DNA of 64,000 nt from Arthrobacter sp. ok362 (GCF_900102785.1 NZ_FNGC01000001.1:176822-240821), one strand, 5' to 3'. Shown: positions 7,554 to 17,057, counted from the first letter of the stretch. Notes: generated from the letters alone by a model not told the origin. Program-made: numbers and translations.

Positions 7554-10263
7554 GGAGCCGGCGGGGAGCCCCGGCACGGCGCCGACCCGCGCCTTGACCG
7601 GGAGGTCCGAAGATTTGTTGTCGGCAGTCGAGGCCCTTCAAGGCGGCAGCCATGTGGCCGTTTTCGTCCTCGGCGACAGCGGGATGGGCAAATCCAGGCT
7701 CATCGAAGCCGTTGTGGCGGAGCTGGGCGCCGAGGTGACGCCGGTGCCGATCCACGGCAGCGCGTCCCTGACCAAGGTGCCGTACGGTGTCCTCGGCCCC
7801 TTCATCGTCGGACTGCCGGTCCAGGAAGCAACGTCGCAGCTGGCCGTGTTGAGGACGCTGTGGGCGCACCTGGAGGAGCAGAAGCGCGCTACCCAGAAGC
7901 CTCTGCTGCTCGTCGTCGACGACGCGCACGACCTCGACGAGGCGACGGCCGGGATCCTGGCGGAACTGGCTGCGGCCGGCTGGGCGAAACTGCTCGTGGG
8001 CGCGGCCGCCCGGCCCGGACTGCCGGAACCGCTCCTGCAGCTGTGGTTTGAAGGCATCGCCGAACGGCACGACCTGCGCCCGCTCACCCTCCCGCAGACC
8101 ACAGAGATGCTGGAGGGCGAGCTCGGCTCGCAAGTGCTGCCGAACGTCGCCGAGATCCTCTGGGAGGCCTCCGGCGGCAATCCGATGCTCCTCAACGGGC
8201 TCCTCGACGACGCCAAGAACGACGGGACGCTCCTCCGGCGCAACGGTGTCTGGTTGTTTACCCGACACCTCAACAGCCACGGCGAACGGCTGACCGACGT
8301 CGTGCGCCGTCAGCTGCTGCTGCGCTCACCGGAAGAACGGCAGGCGCTGAATCTGGTGGCGCTGGCCGAACCCGTGTCCAGGGACCTGATCGAGTCTGTG
8401 ACCGGCGAAGAGGCCGTGGGATCGCTGATCGACAGCGAACTGATCCGCGTGACGGACCGCGGAACCGGAGAACTGCGGCTGTGGCATACCGTGTACGGCG
8501 ACACCTTGCGGAACCTGATCTCGCCGGCGAGGAGCCTGCAACTTCGGCAGAGCCTGCTGCGCAAGATGGACAGCGAGCCGACGTCGGCCGAAGGACTGCT
8601 GCGCCACGTGAGCTGGTCGATCGAATGCGGTGCGGAGGTCGAGGACCGGCAGCTCCTTCGGGCCGCCGTGCTGGCCAGCCGGCTCTACGAGGATGAGCTC
8701 GCCCGGAAGGCTGCCGCCCTTGTCAAGGATCCGGAACTGCAGATGGCGGCCCGTGCCGTGATGGCGCGGACCCGCTACAACGCCTCCGACTACCTTGCGG
8801 CGCGGGACATCCTCGACGCCGATTTCGGCAAGGGCGACAGCATCCCCGGCCTCTTGGCCGGATCGCTCCTGTGGGCCGCCGTGATGACAGCGTTGGGCCA
8901 CACGCCGGCAGAGATCATGAAACGGGCACAGGTGCTCCAATCTGCCGCCGAACGCCTCGCCACGGCCCGGCCGGACGACGCCGAAGCCATTCAACGTGCC
9001 ACGAAGGAGCGCCTGGACACCATGGAAGCCATGGTCCTGGCGCTGTCAGGCGAGTACGCGGCGGCTCCTGCCTCGGCGGACGCCCCGGCTGCGGAAAAGG
9101 CGGGCGCCGCTACCCGACCGGCGGCGAACACCCTCGAAAAGGCATTCCGGCTCTGCCTCGACGCGGACCGGCTCCTCGCCGGCGGCAAGGGACTGAGCGC
9201 CCTCGCCGTGATGTCCCGCGCAATCGAGGCCGCCGGAGCCGACCACGATGAGCTGTACTTCCTCACCGACTTCCTGGTGGTCCGCTCCGCCGCCGCCGCA
9301 ATCCACTCCGGGGACTGGCCGGGGGCGGAAACGCTCCTGACCAGCTTTGTCGCCGGATCCGGGCCCAGCCTGATTTCCTTCGGCGGGGGAGTCCACGCGG
9401 CCCACGGCATCATCCTGCTCTACCAAGGCAAGGCCGCCCAGGCCCTGAACACCCTGAGTGCAGCACTCGAAGCCCTGCGGTTGACCGACCCCCAGCAGCT
9501 GTTCGCCCTCACGGCTGCCATGGCCTTCGCGGCGGCCGCCGACGTCGGTGCCCAGACGAAGGCGGAGCTTCTCCTCGCCGACTTCGCGGCCGCCCCCGCG
9601 GCTTTGCCGCGGTACATGCGCTCGCTGGCCGCGATGGCCGTGGTCTACGGAAAAGCCCGGCTCGGGAACTATCCCGGCGCCATCGCGGAACTGAAGCGGC
9701 TCGGACGCCCCGACCCGGACATGGACACTCCCGGCCTCGAACTCGACGCGCTGGCCTTTTGCCTGGCCCTGGGGGACACGGACTCGGCGCCGAGGCTGCT
9801 CGAACTCCGGGCCGGGCTTGAGGGCCCACGGCCCGCCGCGATCTGCGCTTACGCCGCAGCCATCAGCACGGACAACCCCGCAGACCACCTTGAGGCCGCG
9901 AAAACCTGTGAAGCTGCCGAACTGTGGGCCTTTGCCGCCCTTGCCTACGATGCCGCGGCGCACGCCTACCGGGCCGCGGGCGATACCCTGAGGGAGCGCA
10001 TGGCGAACTCCCAGCGGAAGCGGTGCCTGGACCGGGCCGACGACCTCCCTGGCGAGGACGCGGCCAAGACCGATGACTCGCTCGGCATACTGACCCGCCG
10101 CGAGCGCGACATTGTGGCGCTGGCCGTACGCGGCCTCACCGACCGGCAAATTGCCGCCGAGCTCCAGGTGTCCGTGCGCACGGTTGAAGGCCATCTCTAC
10201 CGCAGCTACGCCAAGCTCAACGTCAAGGGCCGTGAACAGCTTCCCGGTATCGGCGGACGCTAG
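7540..10263 (+). CDS. LuxR-family LAL-type (STAND ATPase) transcriptional regulator 2
   Basis: About 907 aa, built like its neighbours. Walker A GDSGMGKS is near residues 45-52 and Walker B LLLVVDDAHDLDE follows. The central region is Ala-rich and helical. The C-terminal LuxR helix-turn-helix starts near residue 851 (LTRRERDIVALAVRG, RTVEGHLYRSYAKLNV). The start is uncertain. TTG at 7540 would overlap the end of regulator 1 by 14 bp and suit translational coupling, but no good ribosome-binding site is visible; GTG 7531 or TTG 7594 are alternatives. The coding sequence clearly begins before the P-loop at 7672. The ligand is unknown. Confidence 0.82.
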   Translation: MDSSREPAGSPGTAPTRALTGRSEDLLSAVEALQGGSHVAVFVLGDSGMGKSRLIEAVVAELGAEVTPVPIHGSASLTKVPYGVLGPFIVGLPVQEATSQLAVLRTLWAHLEEQKRATQKPLLLVVDDAHDLDEATAGILAELAAAGWAKLLVGAAARPGLPEPLLQLWFEGIAERHDLRPLTLPQTTEMLEGELGSQVLPNVAEILWEASGGNPMLLNGLLDDAKNDGTLLRRNGVWLFTRHLNSHGERLTDVVRRQLLLRSPEERQALNLVALAEPVSRDLIESVTGEEAVGSLIDSELIRVTDRGTGELRLWHTVYGDTLRNLISPARSLQLRQSLLRKMDSEPTSAEGLLRHVSWSIECGAEVEDRQLLRAAVLASRLYEDELARKAAALVKDPELQMAARAVMARTRYNASDYLAARDILDADFGKGDSIPGLLAGSLLWAAVMTALGHTPAEIMKRAQVLQSAAERLATARPDDAEAIQRATKERLDTMEAMVLALSGEYAAAPASADAPAAEKAGAATRPAANTLEKAFRLCLDADRLLAGGKGLSALAVMSRAIEAAGADHDELYFLTDFLVVRSAAAAIHSGDWPGAETLLTSFVAGSGPSLISFGGGVHAAHGIILLYQGKAAQALNTLSAALEALRLTDPQQLFALTAAMAFAAAADVGAQTKAELLLADFAAAPAALPRYMRSLAAMAVVYGKARLGNYPGAIAELKRLGRPDPDMDTPGLELDALAFCLALGDTDSAPRLLELRAGLEGPRPAAICAYAAAISTDNPADHLEAAKTCEAAELWAFAALAYDAAAHAYRAAGDTLRERMANSQRKRCLDRADDLPGEDAAKTDDSLGILTRRERDIVALAVRGLTDRQIAAELQVSVRTVEGHLYRSYAKLNVKGREQLPGIGGR

Positions 10264-10390
10264 CGGAGAAGCAGCCGGTCCTGCGTACAAGCAGCTTGCC
10301 GGGCGGCCCGCGTAGGGCGGCCAGCCGGGCCTGCGGTAGGCCGATTTCCCGGTTTCCGGGACGCTACGGTCAGGACACGTGAAACCGGGA

Positions 10391-10490
10391 TACCGACTAC
10401 TTGCTTTAGGCCTTGCGGCGGTGCGGGTCCAACTGAGTACAGGTACGTAGAGCGGGCCGAATACTCGCTACGTAATCGAGTACTACTTAC
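10391..10490 (+). promoter_or_regulatory. TAC-rich upstream region of regulator 3 with inverted repeat
   Basis: The 300 bp between regulators 2 and 3 contain CTACTTG (10397-10403) and an inverted repeat TACTCG (10462-10467) / CGAGTA (10477-10482) flanking CTACGTAAT. CTACTTACG lies immediately after (10483-10491). These resemble the motifs before regulator 1 and the polysaccharide operon. No gene was found in this gap. Confidence 0.4.
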
Positions 10491-10563
10491 GCATACCGAA
10501 AATACCCGCAGTCCCTACCGTTGAGGTATCACCGCTCACACTTTGATAGCGAAGGTCTCTCAT

Positions 10564-13305
10564 ATGTTCCAGCAAGACGCCGGCTTGCCTGCGGGCAGCG
10601 GCCAGACAGAAGCCATTTTTCCCGCGCCAAGAAACGGATATGCACGGAACAAAGACAAGCCCTTCGCCCGCCAGCAGATCGTTGCTGACATTGTTGAAAC
10701 CCTGACGTCAGGTTCGGGCTGCGGCATAGTCCTCGTGGGCGACCATGGGGCCGGCAAGTCCTTTATCGCCCAGCGCGCCCTTGAGCAGCTCGGCGACGAT
10801 TTTCTGGTTGTCCAGGTCAGGGGCAGCTCCATCTCCTCCAAGCTTCCGTACGGGGCCCTGAGCGTCCTCCTCAACGACCTCGACGCCTCCCACCTTGAGC
10901 ACCCCCTGATGGTGCTGCGAGGACTGACGCAGCTGCTCCACAACAAATCGGACGGGCGGCGAATCGTCCTCTTCGTAGACAACGCCCATGACCTCGACGA
11001 GCTCTCGAGCATGATGGTGGCCCAGCTGAGCGCAGGGGCCCATGTCACCCTGCTGGCGGCGTGCGTGGACATGCCCCACGTCGGCGGCGACATCATGGGC
11101 CTGTGGAAGGATGACCTGCTCCGGCGGGTAGACCTTGGACCGTTCGACTTCGCCGAGACGGCAGCAACGCTGCATCACGAATACGGCGGCCGTTTCTCCC
11201 TGACCGCAGCCCGGGCGCTGTGGAGCGCGAGCGGGGGCAATGCCCTGTTCCTCCATTCGCTCGCCCGGGAACAGATCAAGCTGGGCACAGTGGTCCGCCA
11301 GGACGGCGTATGGTTCCTGGGCAACGGCCCCATTGCCCTGACCGGCGAGATCCGGGACGTCGTGAAGGCACGCCTGAACCGGCTTGGCACCGGCCAGCGC
11401 GACGTCTTTGAACTACTGGCACTTGCAGGCTCGGTGCCGCTGCAGACCCTCATGCTGATCGCCAACCCGCAGGACATGGACGCGCTCCAGGAGCGGGCCC
11501 TGATCCGGGTCACCCACGACCATCCGCCGATGGTCGGCGTCGCCAACCCCGTGACGGCCGGAATTGTCGCCAGCGTAGTCCCGCCCGGCCGCAGCGCCGA
11601 ACTCCGCCGCCGGCTCACGGCCGTGCTCCAAGAGCCAGACGCCCTGGACGCCGGCAGCGCGACCGGCGTCGCCTGGGCGCTGGACTGTGGAGAGCAGGTG
11701 CGCCCGGAGGTGGCCCTGGCCGCGGCCCACACCGCGAACGGCGCGTCCGACCCCGCGGCGGCCCTGCGGTTCATCCAGGAGGCGGAAGGAAACGAACGCC
11801 CCGCCCTGACGGCCATCGAATCGGTGAATGCCCACATTTTGGCGAATAACGCGGAGTCCGCGCGTCGGGTTCTGGAAGCCTTGGATGACGCCGCCTGCCG
11901 GGAGCTTCCAGTGTCCGAGTGGACGGCCTTGCAGCTCCTGCGGGCAGAGCTGGAAAAGCGCAGCCCGGCCCCGGGAGCCGATCCCAAGGCCCGGCTGCGC
12001 GAGCTCGCGCAGCGGCTGGCGGCAGAACCGGAGCAGAACAGCCGCGCGATGGGAGCGGCCCGCGAGCAGCTGCGCCTGGCTGAGGCCGAGCTCGCCGCAT
12101 TCCAGGGACGCTACGACGATGTCCTGGCCGCGACCGAGCATGTGGACACAACGGACTTGGGCAGCGAACTGCGCATCGTGACTGCCAGCGTGCGCTGCGA
12201 GGCCCTGGCCGTCACCGGCAACGTCGTGTTGGCGCTGGCCCTGGGAAAGCAGGTCTTGGCGGCTACAGCCAACGTGCACCTCACGGACCGGGCGGTCCGT
12301 GAGGTCAGGGGCAGGTTCCTGCTCCTGCTGCTGCTCTCGGCAAAGTTCCGGGAGGCGTCCGCCTATCTTGACGAGACCTACGGGGGCGTCGAGCCCCAGA
12401 CCCGGCTCGGCGGGATGTTCGAGATTGTGCAGGGCGTCGTTGACCTGCACGCCGGACACCTGGACGACGCCCTGTCCCGGCTGCAGGCCGGCAGGTGGCA
12501 GCTCCGGGCCCAGGACCCCGATGCTTTGACCGGCCTGGCCACGGCAGTGTGTGCCTATGCCGCCGCGCTCCAGGGCGAGGAGGAGGCGGCAGGCCTGCTG
12601 CTGGACGACCTGGACCAGCCGCGACCCCCCGCGGCCTGGCTGGCGGAACGGCTCACACGCTATTTCGAACTCTCGGCCCAGGCCGAGCTCGGCCAGCGGG
12701 CAGCATCCATCCGCGCACTGGCAGCCGAGGCGGAGAAAGACACGGATTCCTCGGCCGTGGCCCCGGCGCTCCTGTTCCAGTCCGCCGCCACCAGGTTGGG
12801 AGACCGCCAGATGGGCCACAAGCTCGGCAGCCTCGGCGGCCGGGTGACCGGGCAATTCGCGGCCCTGTGCTCGCGGCTGGCCGAGGGCATGCGGGAGGCC
12901 GACAGCGAAGTCTTGCTGGAGGCGTCCAAGGACGCCGACGCATCCGGCAACGCCGTCTTCGCCCGGGATGCGGCCCGGAAGGCCGTCAGCTGCGCGAACG
13001 ACGCCGGCAACCGGATCGCACTGCGGATCGCCCAGCGGACGCAGCAGTCGCTCGATGACAAGTTCGGCAGCTCCAAGAACGGTCTGCACTCGCTCACAAC
13101 CTCGACCCTGACGGCGAGGGAATGTGAAGTGGCTGTCCGGGCCGCTGCCGGCACGGCGAACCGCAAGATCGCGGAACAGATGCATGTATCGGTCCGCACT
13201 GTGGAGGGGCACCTCTATCAGGTGTATTCGAAGCTGCATGTCGCCAGCCGTTCGGAACTCAAAGATGTCATCTCAACTCCGGCAGACAGCGCCCGGATCG
13301 GCTGA
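10564..13305 (+). CDS. LuxR-family LAL-type (STAND ATPase) transcriptional regulator 3
   Basis: 913 aa. Walker A GDHGAGKS is at residues 59-66. Walker B IVLFVDNAHDLDEL and the sensor-like SGGNALFL follow, then a long helical region. The LuxR helix-turn-helix starts near 849 (LTARECEVAVRAAAG, RTVEGHLYQVYSKLHV). The ATG at 10564 is chosen because GAAGG (10551-10555) is 8 bp upstream; a TTG at 10543 is in frame but unsupported. It has its own 300-bp upstream region with candidate operators and so may be separately controlled. Its recognition helix is nearly the same as that of regulator 1, so the two could share targets. Confidence 0.88.
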   Translation: MFQQDAGLPAGSGQTEAIFPAPRNGYARNKDKPFARQQIVADIVETLTSGSGCGIVLVGDHGAGKSFIAQRALEQLGDDFLVVQVRGSSISSKLPYGALSVLLNDLDASHLEHPLMVLRGLTQLLHNKSDGRRIVLFVDNAHDLDELSSMMVAQLSAGAHVTLLAACVDMPHVGGDIMGLWKDDLLRRVDLGPFDFAETAATLHHEYGGRFSLTAARALWSASGGNALFLHSLAREQIKLGTVVRQDGVWFLGNGPIALTGEIRDVVKARLNRLGTGQRDVFELLALAGSVPLQTLMLIANPQDMDALQERALIRVTHDHPPMVGVANPVTAGIVASVVPPGRSAELRRRLTAVLQEPDALDAGSATGVAWALDCGEQVRPEVALAAAHTANGASDPAAALRFIQEAEGNERPALTAIESVNAHILANNAESARRVLEALDDAACRELPVSEWTALQLLRAELEKRSPAPGADPKARLRELAQRLAAEPEQNSRAMGAAREQLRLAEAELAAFQGRYDDVLAATEHVDTTDLGSELRIVTASVRCEALAVTGNVVLALALGKQVLAATANVHLTDRAVREVRGRFLLLLLLSAKFREASAYLDETYGGVEPQTRLGGMFEIVQGVVDLHAGHLDDALSRLQAGRWQLRAQDPDALTGLATAVCAYAAALQGEEEAAGLLLDDLDQPRPPAAWLAERLTRYFELSAQAELGQRAASIRALAAEAEKDTDSSAVAPALLFQSAATRLGDRQMGHKLGSLGGRVTGQFAALCSRLAEGMREADSEVLLEASKDADASGNAVFARDAARKAVSCANDAGNRIALRIAQRTQQSLDDKFGSSKNGLHSLTTSTLTARECEVAVRAAAGTANRKIAEQMHVSVRTVEGHLYQVYSKLHVASRSELKDVISTPADSARIG

Positions 13306-13376
13306 CCCCGGCAGAATCCGGGCGGCTCCCCGGTCAGCTTTCCGGGGAAGGCAGAGGGCAGCAGGAAGAACCGGCA

Positions 13377-16040
13377 ATGGAAAGCATGGCTGAGACCGCC
13401 CCGTTGATCGAGCGGTCAACAGTGCTCAAGGATCTGGTGCGTTGCCTGCGCGACGACACTCGCTCAGGTGCGATCGTCGTCGGCGGGGCAGGGACCGGCA
13501 AGACCGCCGTCGTCAAGGCCGCCCTCCGCGAACTCGGGACCCGCAAACACCTGATTCGGCTGACGGCCACCCCGGCCCTGGCGGCCGTTCCCTTTGGTGC
13601 CCTGGCGCCGTACCTGTCTCGGCTTCCCGACCGGGAACTGGACTCCTATGCCGCCGTCGTGCAGGCAATGGCGGCAAGCCTGAAAGCCGAGGCGGACCGC
13701 CCTCTGTTCGTCGTCGACGACGCGCATTGCCTCGACCCCGGGACCGTCGGGCAACTCGCGCAGGCCGCGGCCACCGGCGCTGCCAGTATCCTGGCGACCT
13801 GCAGGCCCGGGCCGATGATCCCGGAAGAATTCCTGTCGCTGTGGGACGACGGAATTATTGCGAAGCTCGATCTTGCCCCGCTCAGCCGGACCGGAACACA
13901 CCAGCTGTGCGAGCAGGTCCTGCGGGCCGACGTCTCACCGTGGGTCAGCGCGCTGTTTCACGACGCTGCGGACGGGAACCCGCTGATGCTGATGTCCTTG
14001 ATCCAGCATGCCCGTAGCACCGGCGCCCTGGGGTGCAGGCACGGAGTATGGTTCCTGTTGGCCAACCCCGACATGGCCCGGGTTCCTGCCGCCGACGTCG
14101 TTGACCGGCAGCTGCGCTCCATGACGCCGGAGGAAAAGACCGCAGCCACGATCGTTGCCCTGGCTGGGCCGCTTTCCCTGGCCCAGATCCTGCGGATCAG
14201 CGGTCCCAAAGCCGTCGATGCGCTGGACACGGCGGGAATAATCGCTGTCTCGGCCGGGCACCATCGGCTCGTCCGGCCTGCGAGCCCGATGGTCGGCGAG
14301 ATTATCCGCCTCCGGGTCCCGGCCGGGCGCAGCTCGGCCCTGCGTTCGAGCGTGCTGTCGCTGCCCTCAGAGCGTGCCCCGGTCCCGGGAGCGGCCCTGA
14401 ACCGGCTGCGCTGGTCCCTGGACTGCGGCGTGGAGATCCCGCCCGCGCAGCTGCTCCAGGCCGCCGTCGAAGCGAACACGGCCTTGGATCCTGTGACAGC
14501 TGCCCGGGCCGCCTGCGCCATCCGGGACGCCCGGTTCCTCTCCGAAGCCCGGGTCCAGCTGGCCTATTCCCACTTCATTGCCGGACGCCGGGGGGCGGCT
14601 GCGGCGTGCCTGGAGTCGGCGTACCCGGTGCCCGCCGGACGGTCCTCGTATCTGGCGGCCCTGCTCGTGGCCCGGCTCGGTTCCGCCACGCCGGACCGGG
14701 ATGCCGTGACTTCCACGCACCCTCCGGGACATGCTCCGCAGGAAGAACAGCGGGACGAAGCGTCGGACGGCCCGTGGGATAAGGGGGCCGCTGCCCGGGT
14801 AGCCGCGGAATTCCTCAGCCGCACCGGGGACAGCCGGTTCATGGCTGTCGACTCCGGGTTGCGGGAACTGGTCGATACCCCCGGCACTTGTCCCGAAATT
14901 CGCGTCCCGGCCCTTTCCTTGCTCGCCGAACTGCTGACCGCGCAGGGTCAGCTGCGGACGGCCCTGCGCCTGGACTTGGAGGCGTGGAACGGCGCCTGCA
15001 GCGGGAGCCGCGGGCTTCCCCTGATGTATGAGGACTTGATGGTGGGACACTGCCTGAGCCTGATCCGGGCCGGTGACTGGGACGGGCTCGGCAGGGTCCT
15101 CGACGATTACGCGGCCCGGGAGCCGGGACGGCTGCTGTACAGCGGCGGCATGCTCCACCTCATGCGGGGATACTCGAGGCTGCGCCAGGGCCGGATGCGC
15201 GAATGCTTGGCCGAAGTGCGGCTGGGCGTAGAGGAACTTACCATCGCCGACCCCTTGAACCTGCTGCCGTTTGCACACGCGGTGGCAGCCTACGCGGCTG
15301 CCGCCGTAGGACGGCACTACGAGGCCGGCCAGCATTGTCTGGCCTTCCGGATTTCGGTCTACCGGGAGCCCAGAACCCTTCGCCTGCTGGCAGAGGCGTA
15401 TTGTCGGGCGGCGGAACCCTTGGGCGGGCCGGATGGGAGCGGCTCAACGGCCTTGGCACGGCTGGCGGACGAAGCACTGAACGAGGGCCTGCGGGGCGTT
15501 GAAACCGAAATCAGGCGGCTCGCGTTCCGCAGTGGTGGCGTCTCCGAGGCCGAGGCCGAGGCCCTGGCCCTGTCCAGCAGGGCAGTGGACGGGCCAGAGG
15601 CGCGCCTGCTGGAATCCTACGCGCTGGCGGTATCGGCGTCCGACGCTCCCGACCTTATCGGCATTAGCGACGACGCACTCGGCGGCGGCCACGGGCTCCT
15701 GGCCCTTGAAGCCGCCCAGCAGGCCGAGAGGATCCTGGCAGATGACCCGGACCGGTGGAGGCTCACCGCGGTCCAGCGCCGGGTCCACCACCGGCTCGTG
15801 GAGGCCGGCATGTCGGCGCAGTTGGAGATCGTCCACAGCGATCACGGTGCCCCGCTGACCGGACGCGAAGCCGAGGTCTTGGAACTTGTGTCCCGCGGGG
15901 CCACGAACGCCGAGATCGCCTCGGCGCTGTGCGTATCGCAACGGACAGTGGAGGGGCACCTGTCCCGGATCTTCGCCAAACTCGGCGTCGGCCGGCGCGG
16001 CGACCTGCTGGGCCAGGGCTCCCTGAAGCCTGAACCCTGA
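13377..16040 (+). CDS. LuxR-family LAL-type (STAND ATPase) transcriptional regulator 4
   Basis: 887 aa. Walker A GGAGTGKT is at residues 36-43 and Walker B LFVVDDAHCLDPG follows. DGNPLMLMSL occupies the position of the conserved GGNP motif. The C-terminal LuxR helix-turn-helix starts at 827 (LTGREAEVLELVSRG, RTVEGHLSRIFAKLGV). The ATG at 13377 has AGGAAG 8 bp upstream. It lies 71 bp after regulator 3, with only a weak CCCCGG/CCGGGG hairpin between, so co-transcription is likely. It is the most divergent of the four in the middle region. The ligand is unknown. Confidence 0.88.
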   Translation: MESMAETAPLIERSTVLKDLVRCLRDDTRSGAIVVGGAGTGKTAVVKAALRELGTRKHLIRLTATPALAAVPFGALAPYLSRLPDRELDSYAAVVQAMAASLKAEADRPLFVVDDAHCLDPGTVGQLAQAAATGAASILATCRPGPMIPEEFLSLWDDGIIAKLDLAPLSRTGTHQLCEQVLRADVSPWVSALFHDAADGNPLMLMSLIQHARSTGALGCRHGVWFLLANPDMARVPAADVVDRQLRSMTPEEKTAATIVALAGPLSLAQILRISGPKAVDALDTAGIIAVSAGHHRLVRPASPMVGEIIRLRVPAGRSSALRSSVLSLPSERAPVPGAALNRLRWSLDCGVEIPPAQLLQAAVEANTALDPVTAARAACAIRDARFLSEARVQLAYSHFIAGRRGAAAACLESAYPVPAGRSSYLAALLVARLGSATPDRDAVTSTHPPGHAPQEEQRDEASDGPWDKGAAARVAAEFLSRTGDSRFMAVDSGLRELVDTPGTCPEIRVPALSLLAELLTAQGQLRTALRLDLEAWNGACSGSRGLPLMYEDLMVGHCLSLIRAGDWDGLGRVLDDYAAREPGRLLYSGGMLHLMRGYSRLRQGRMRECLAEVRLGVEELTIADPLNLLPFAHAVAAYAAAAVGRHYEAGQHCLAFRISVYREPRTLRLLAEAYCRAAEPLGGPDGSGSTALARLADEALNEGLRGVETEIRRLAFRSGGVSEAEAEALALSSRAVDGPEARLLESYALAVSASDAPDLIGISDDALGGGHGLLALEAAQQAERILADDPDRWRLTAVQRRVHHRLVEAGMSAQLEIVHSDHGAPLTGREAEVLELVSRGATNAEIASALCVSQRTVEGHLSRIFAKLGVGRRGDLLGQGSLKPEP

Positions 16041-16136
16041 AGCCAGAAATCCCAGGACCCTGCACGCCTGACCGGCGGCAGCGGCAGCGGCTGCGTACAG
16101 CCCGGGTGGCCCGGGGGACCGGCGGGAGTATCCCCA

Positions 16137-16190
16137 AGTAGTGCCATGGCACGTGGGCCTACAGAAATCGGGTAAACGCTACTCGTGTGC
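16137..16190 (+). promoter_or_regulatory. CTACT motif sites downstream of regulator 4
   Basis: AGTAG (16137-16141, a CTACT on the minus strand, within CAAGTAGTGCC) is followed by ACGCTACTCGTGTGC (16176-16190). The latter shares CTACTCGTG with 16970-16978 and TACTCGTGTGC with 17047-17057. It marks the start of a gene-free region of 1.15 kb. Confidence 0.45.
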
Positions 16191-16235
16191 AGATCCGCTC
16201 CGGGCGATTGACTTAAGCCAGTCCCACGAAAAACT

Positions 16236-16280
16236 CACAAAGGTCTTAAGCACAAAGGTCTCAACCACAAAGGTCTCAAA
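16236..16280 (+). repeat. Three 15-bp direct repeats
   Basis: CACAAAGGTCTTAAG (16236-16250), CACAAAGGTCTCAAC (16251-16265) and CACAAAGGTCTCAAA (16266-16280) are head to tail, with 12-14 of 15 bases shared. The stretch is AT-rich compared with its surroundings. There is no coding context. The 15-bp spacing could seat a regulator array, or this may be slippage-generated. Confidence 0.85.
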
Positions 16281-16466
16281 ACGAGGAATTTCAGGGAGGC
16301 AAACGACGGCTGGCATGATCTGCAGGAAAGTTTGGGCCCAAAGACCCTCTTGCCTGCTGAAGCAGCCACTGCCACCATTAGAGGTGGTCGGGCCGTAACC
16401 TCCCTACCCCCGAACTCCTTCGTTGGAATCGTACGGTGCCCTAGCCGGCAGCCGTGCGCCAAGGTC

Positions 16467-16576
16467 GGAGCCGGCGGCGTCAGAGCCTTCTGAGACCGAG
16501 GCTCTCCCCCCAGCCGCCGCCGGCTCCCTTAACGGGATTGCTCCCGGGTCCGCGCCCCAATGAGACGCGGACCCGG
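16467..16576. other. Nested and adjacent strong hairpins in the gene-free region
   Basis: A 13-bp stem GGAGCCGGCGGCG (16467-16479) / CGCCGCCGGCTCC (16515-16527) encloses a 7-bp stem AGAGCCT (16482-16488) / AGGCTCT (16499-16505). Seventeen bases later comes an 11-bp stem CCGGGTCCGCG (16544-16554) / CGCGGACCCGG (16566-16576). All are perfect. They could end transcription from the regulator genes, act as attenuators for the polysaccharide operon, or be part of an RNA. No real gene was found from 16041 to 17189. Confidence 0.6.
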
Positions 16577-16823
16577 CGTGAGCGCCGCCGAGGAGCGGCA
16601 CCGGCGATCACTCAGGGCACGAACCGGCTGTCCCATCGCAACCAGGTTCGGAGCGCAACCTTCTTCATCCGGGGTTACTGGAAATCTAGGCAGCTGGTGT
16701 TCGACCCCTGCTTTATGAACGACGCACCCCGGAATCCACAAGCGTCCGCCGCGACGACTTCGCTGTGTGCACGTGGGACTGCCAGTGCCCGACGGCGGCC
16801 AGCACCGCCTCAATTTCCTGAGA

Positions 16824-16856
16824 ACACCAAGACCTCCCTCGCGAAGGTCCTGGTGT
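16824..16856. other. Hairpin in the gene-free region
   Basis: ACACCAAGACCT (16824-16835) and AGGTCCTGGTGT (16845-16856) pair over 12 positions with a single A-C mismatch and a 9-base loop. Role unknown; a terminator or attenuator is possible. Confidence 0.55.
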
Positions 16857-16965
16857 CGGACGTGTTTTGGACTGACCCGGGCCGCCCTATACACCCCGCG
16901 GGCTGCGCACTAAAGGCGTTCAAGGGAAAGCCATTCTCCGGGTACTCCGCCGGAAGCAGCACGTA

Positions 16966-17057
16966 GCGACTACTCGTGGGCTGCAACTCCAACGGGTAGT
17001 GCGCCGCGCCAGCCGCAAGAAAAGGGCCGGGAATTTAGGTGGAACGTACTCGTGTGC
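16966..17057 (+). promoter_or_regulatory. Two TACTCGTG motifs ahead of the polysaccharide operon
   Basis: GCGACTACTCGTGGGC (16966-16981) and ACGTACTCGTGTGC (17044-17057) share the eight-base core TACTCGTG with the site at 16180-16187. They lie 133-224 bp upstream of the chosen start of the sugar transferase gene. A TATTCT element (17137-17142) could be the -10 box of this operon. They are candidate LAL-regulator or other operator sites. Confidence 0.45.

Noticed and set aside
5670..13239. Two long minus-strand frames (5670-7577 and 11413-13239) opposite the LAL regulators
   Set aside because: Both are antisense to genes with clear P-loop and LuxR domains and show no domain of their own.
16454..16966. 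Frames in the gene-free region (16454-16966 plus, 16529-16894 minus)
   Set aside because: Arg/Pro-rich, no ribosome-binding site, no domain, and interrupted by the strong hairpins; judged non-coding.
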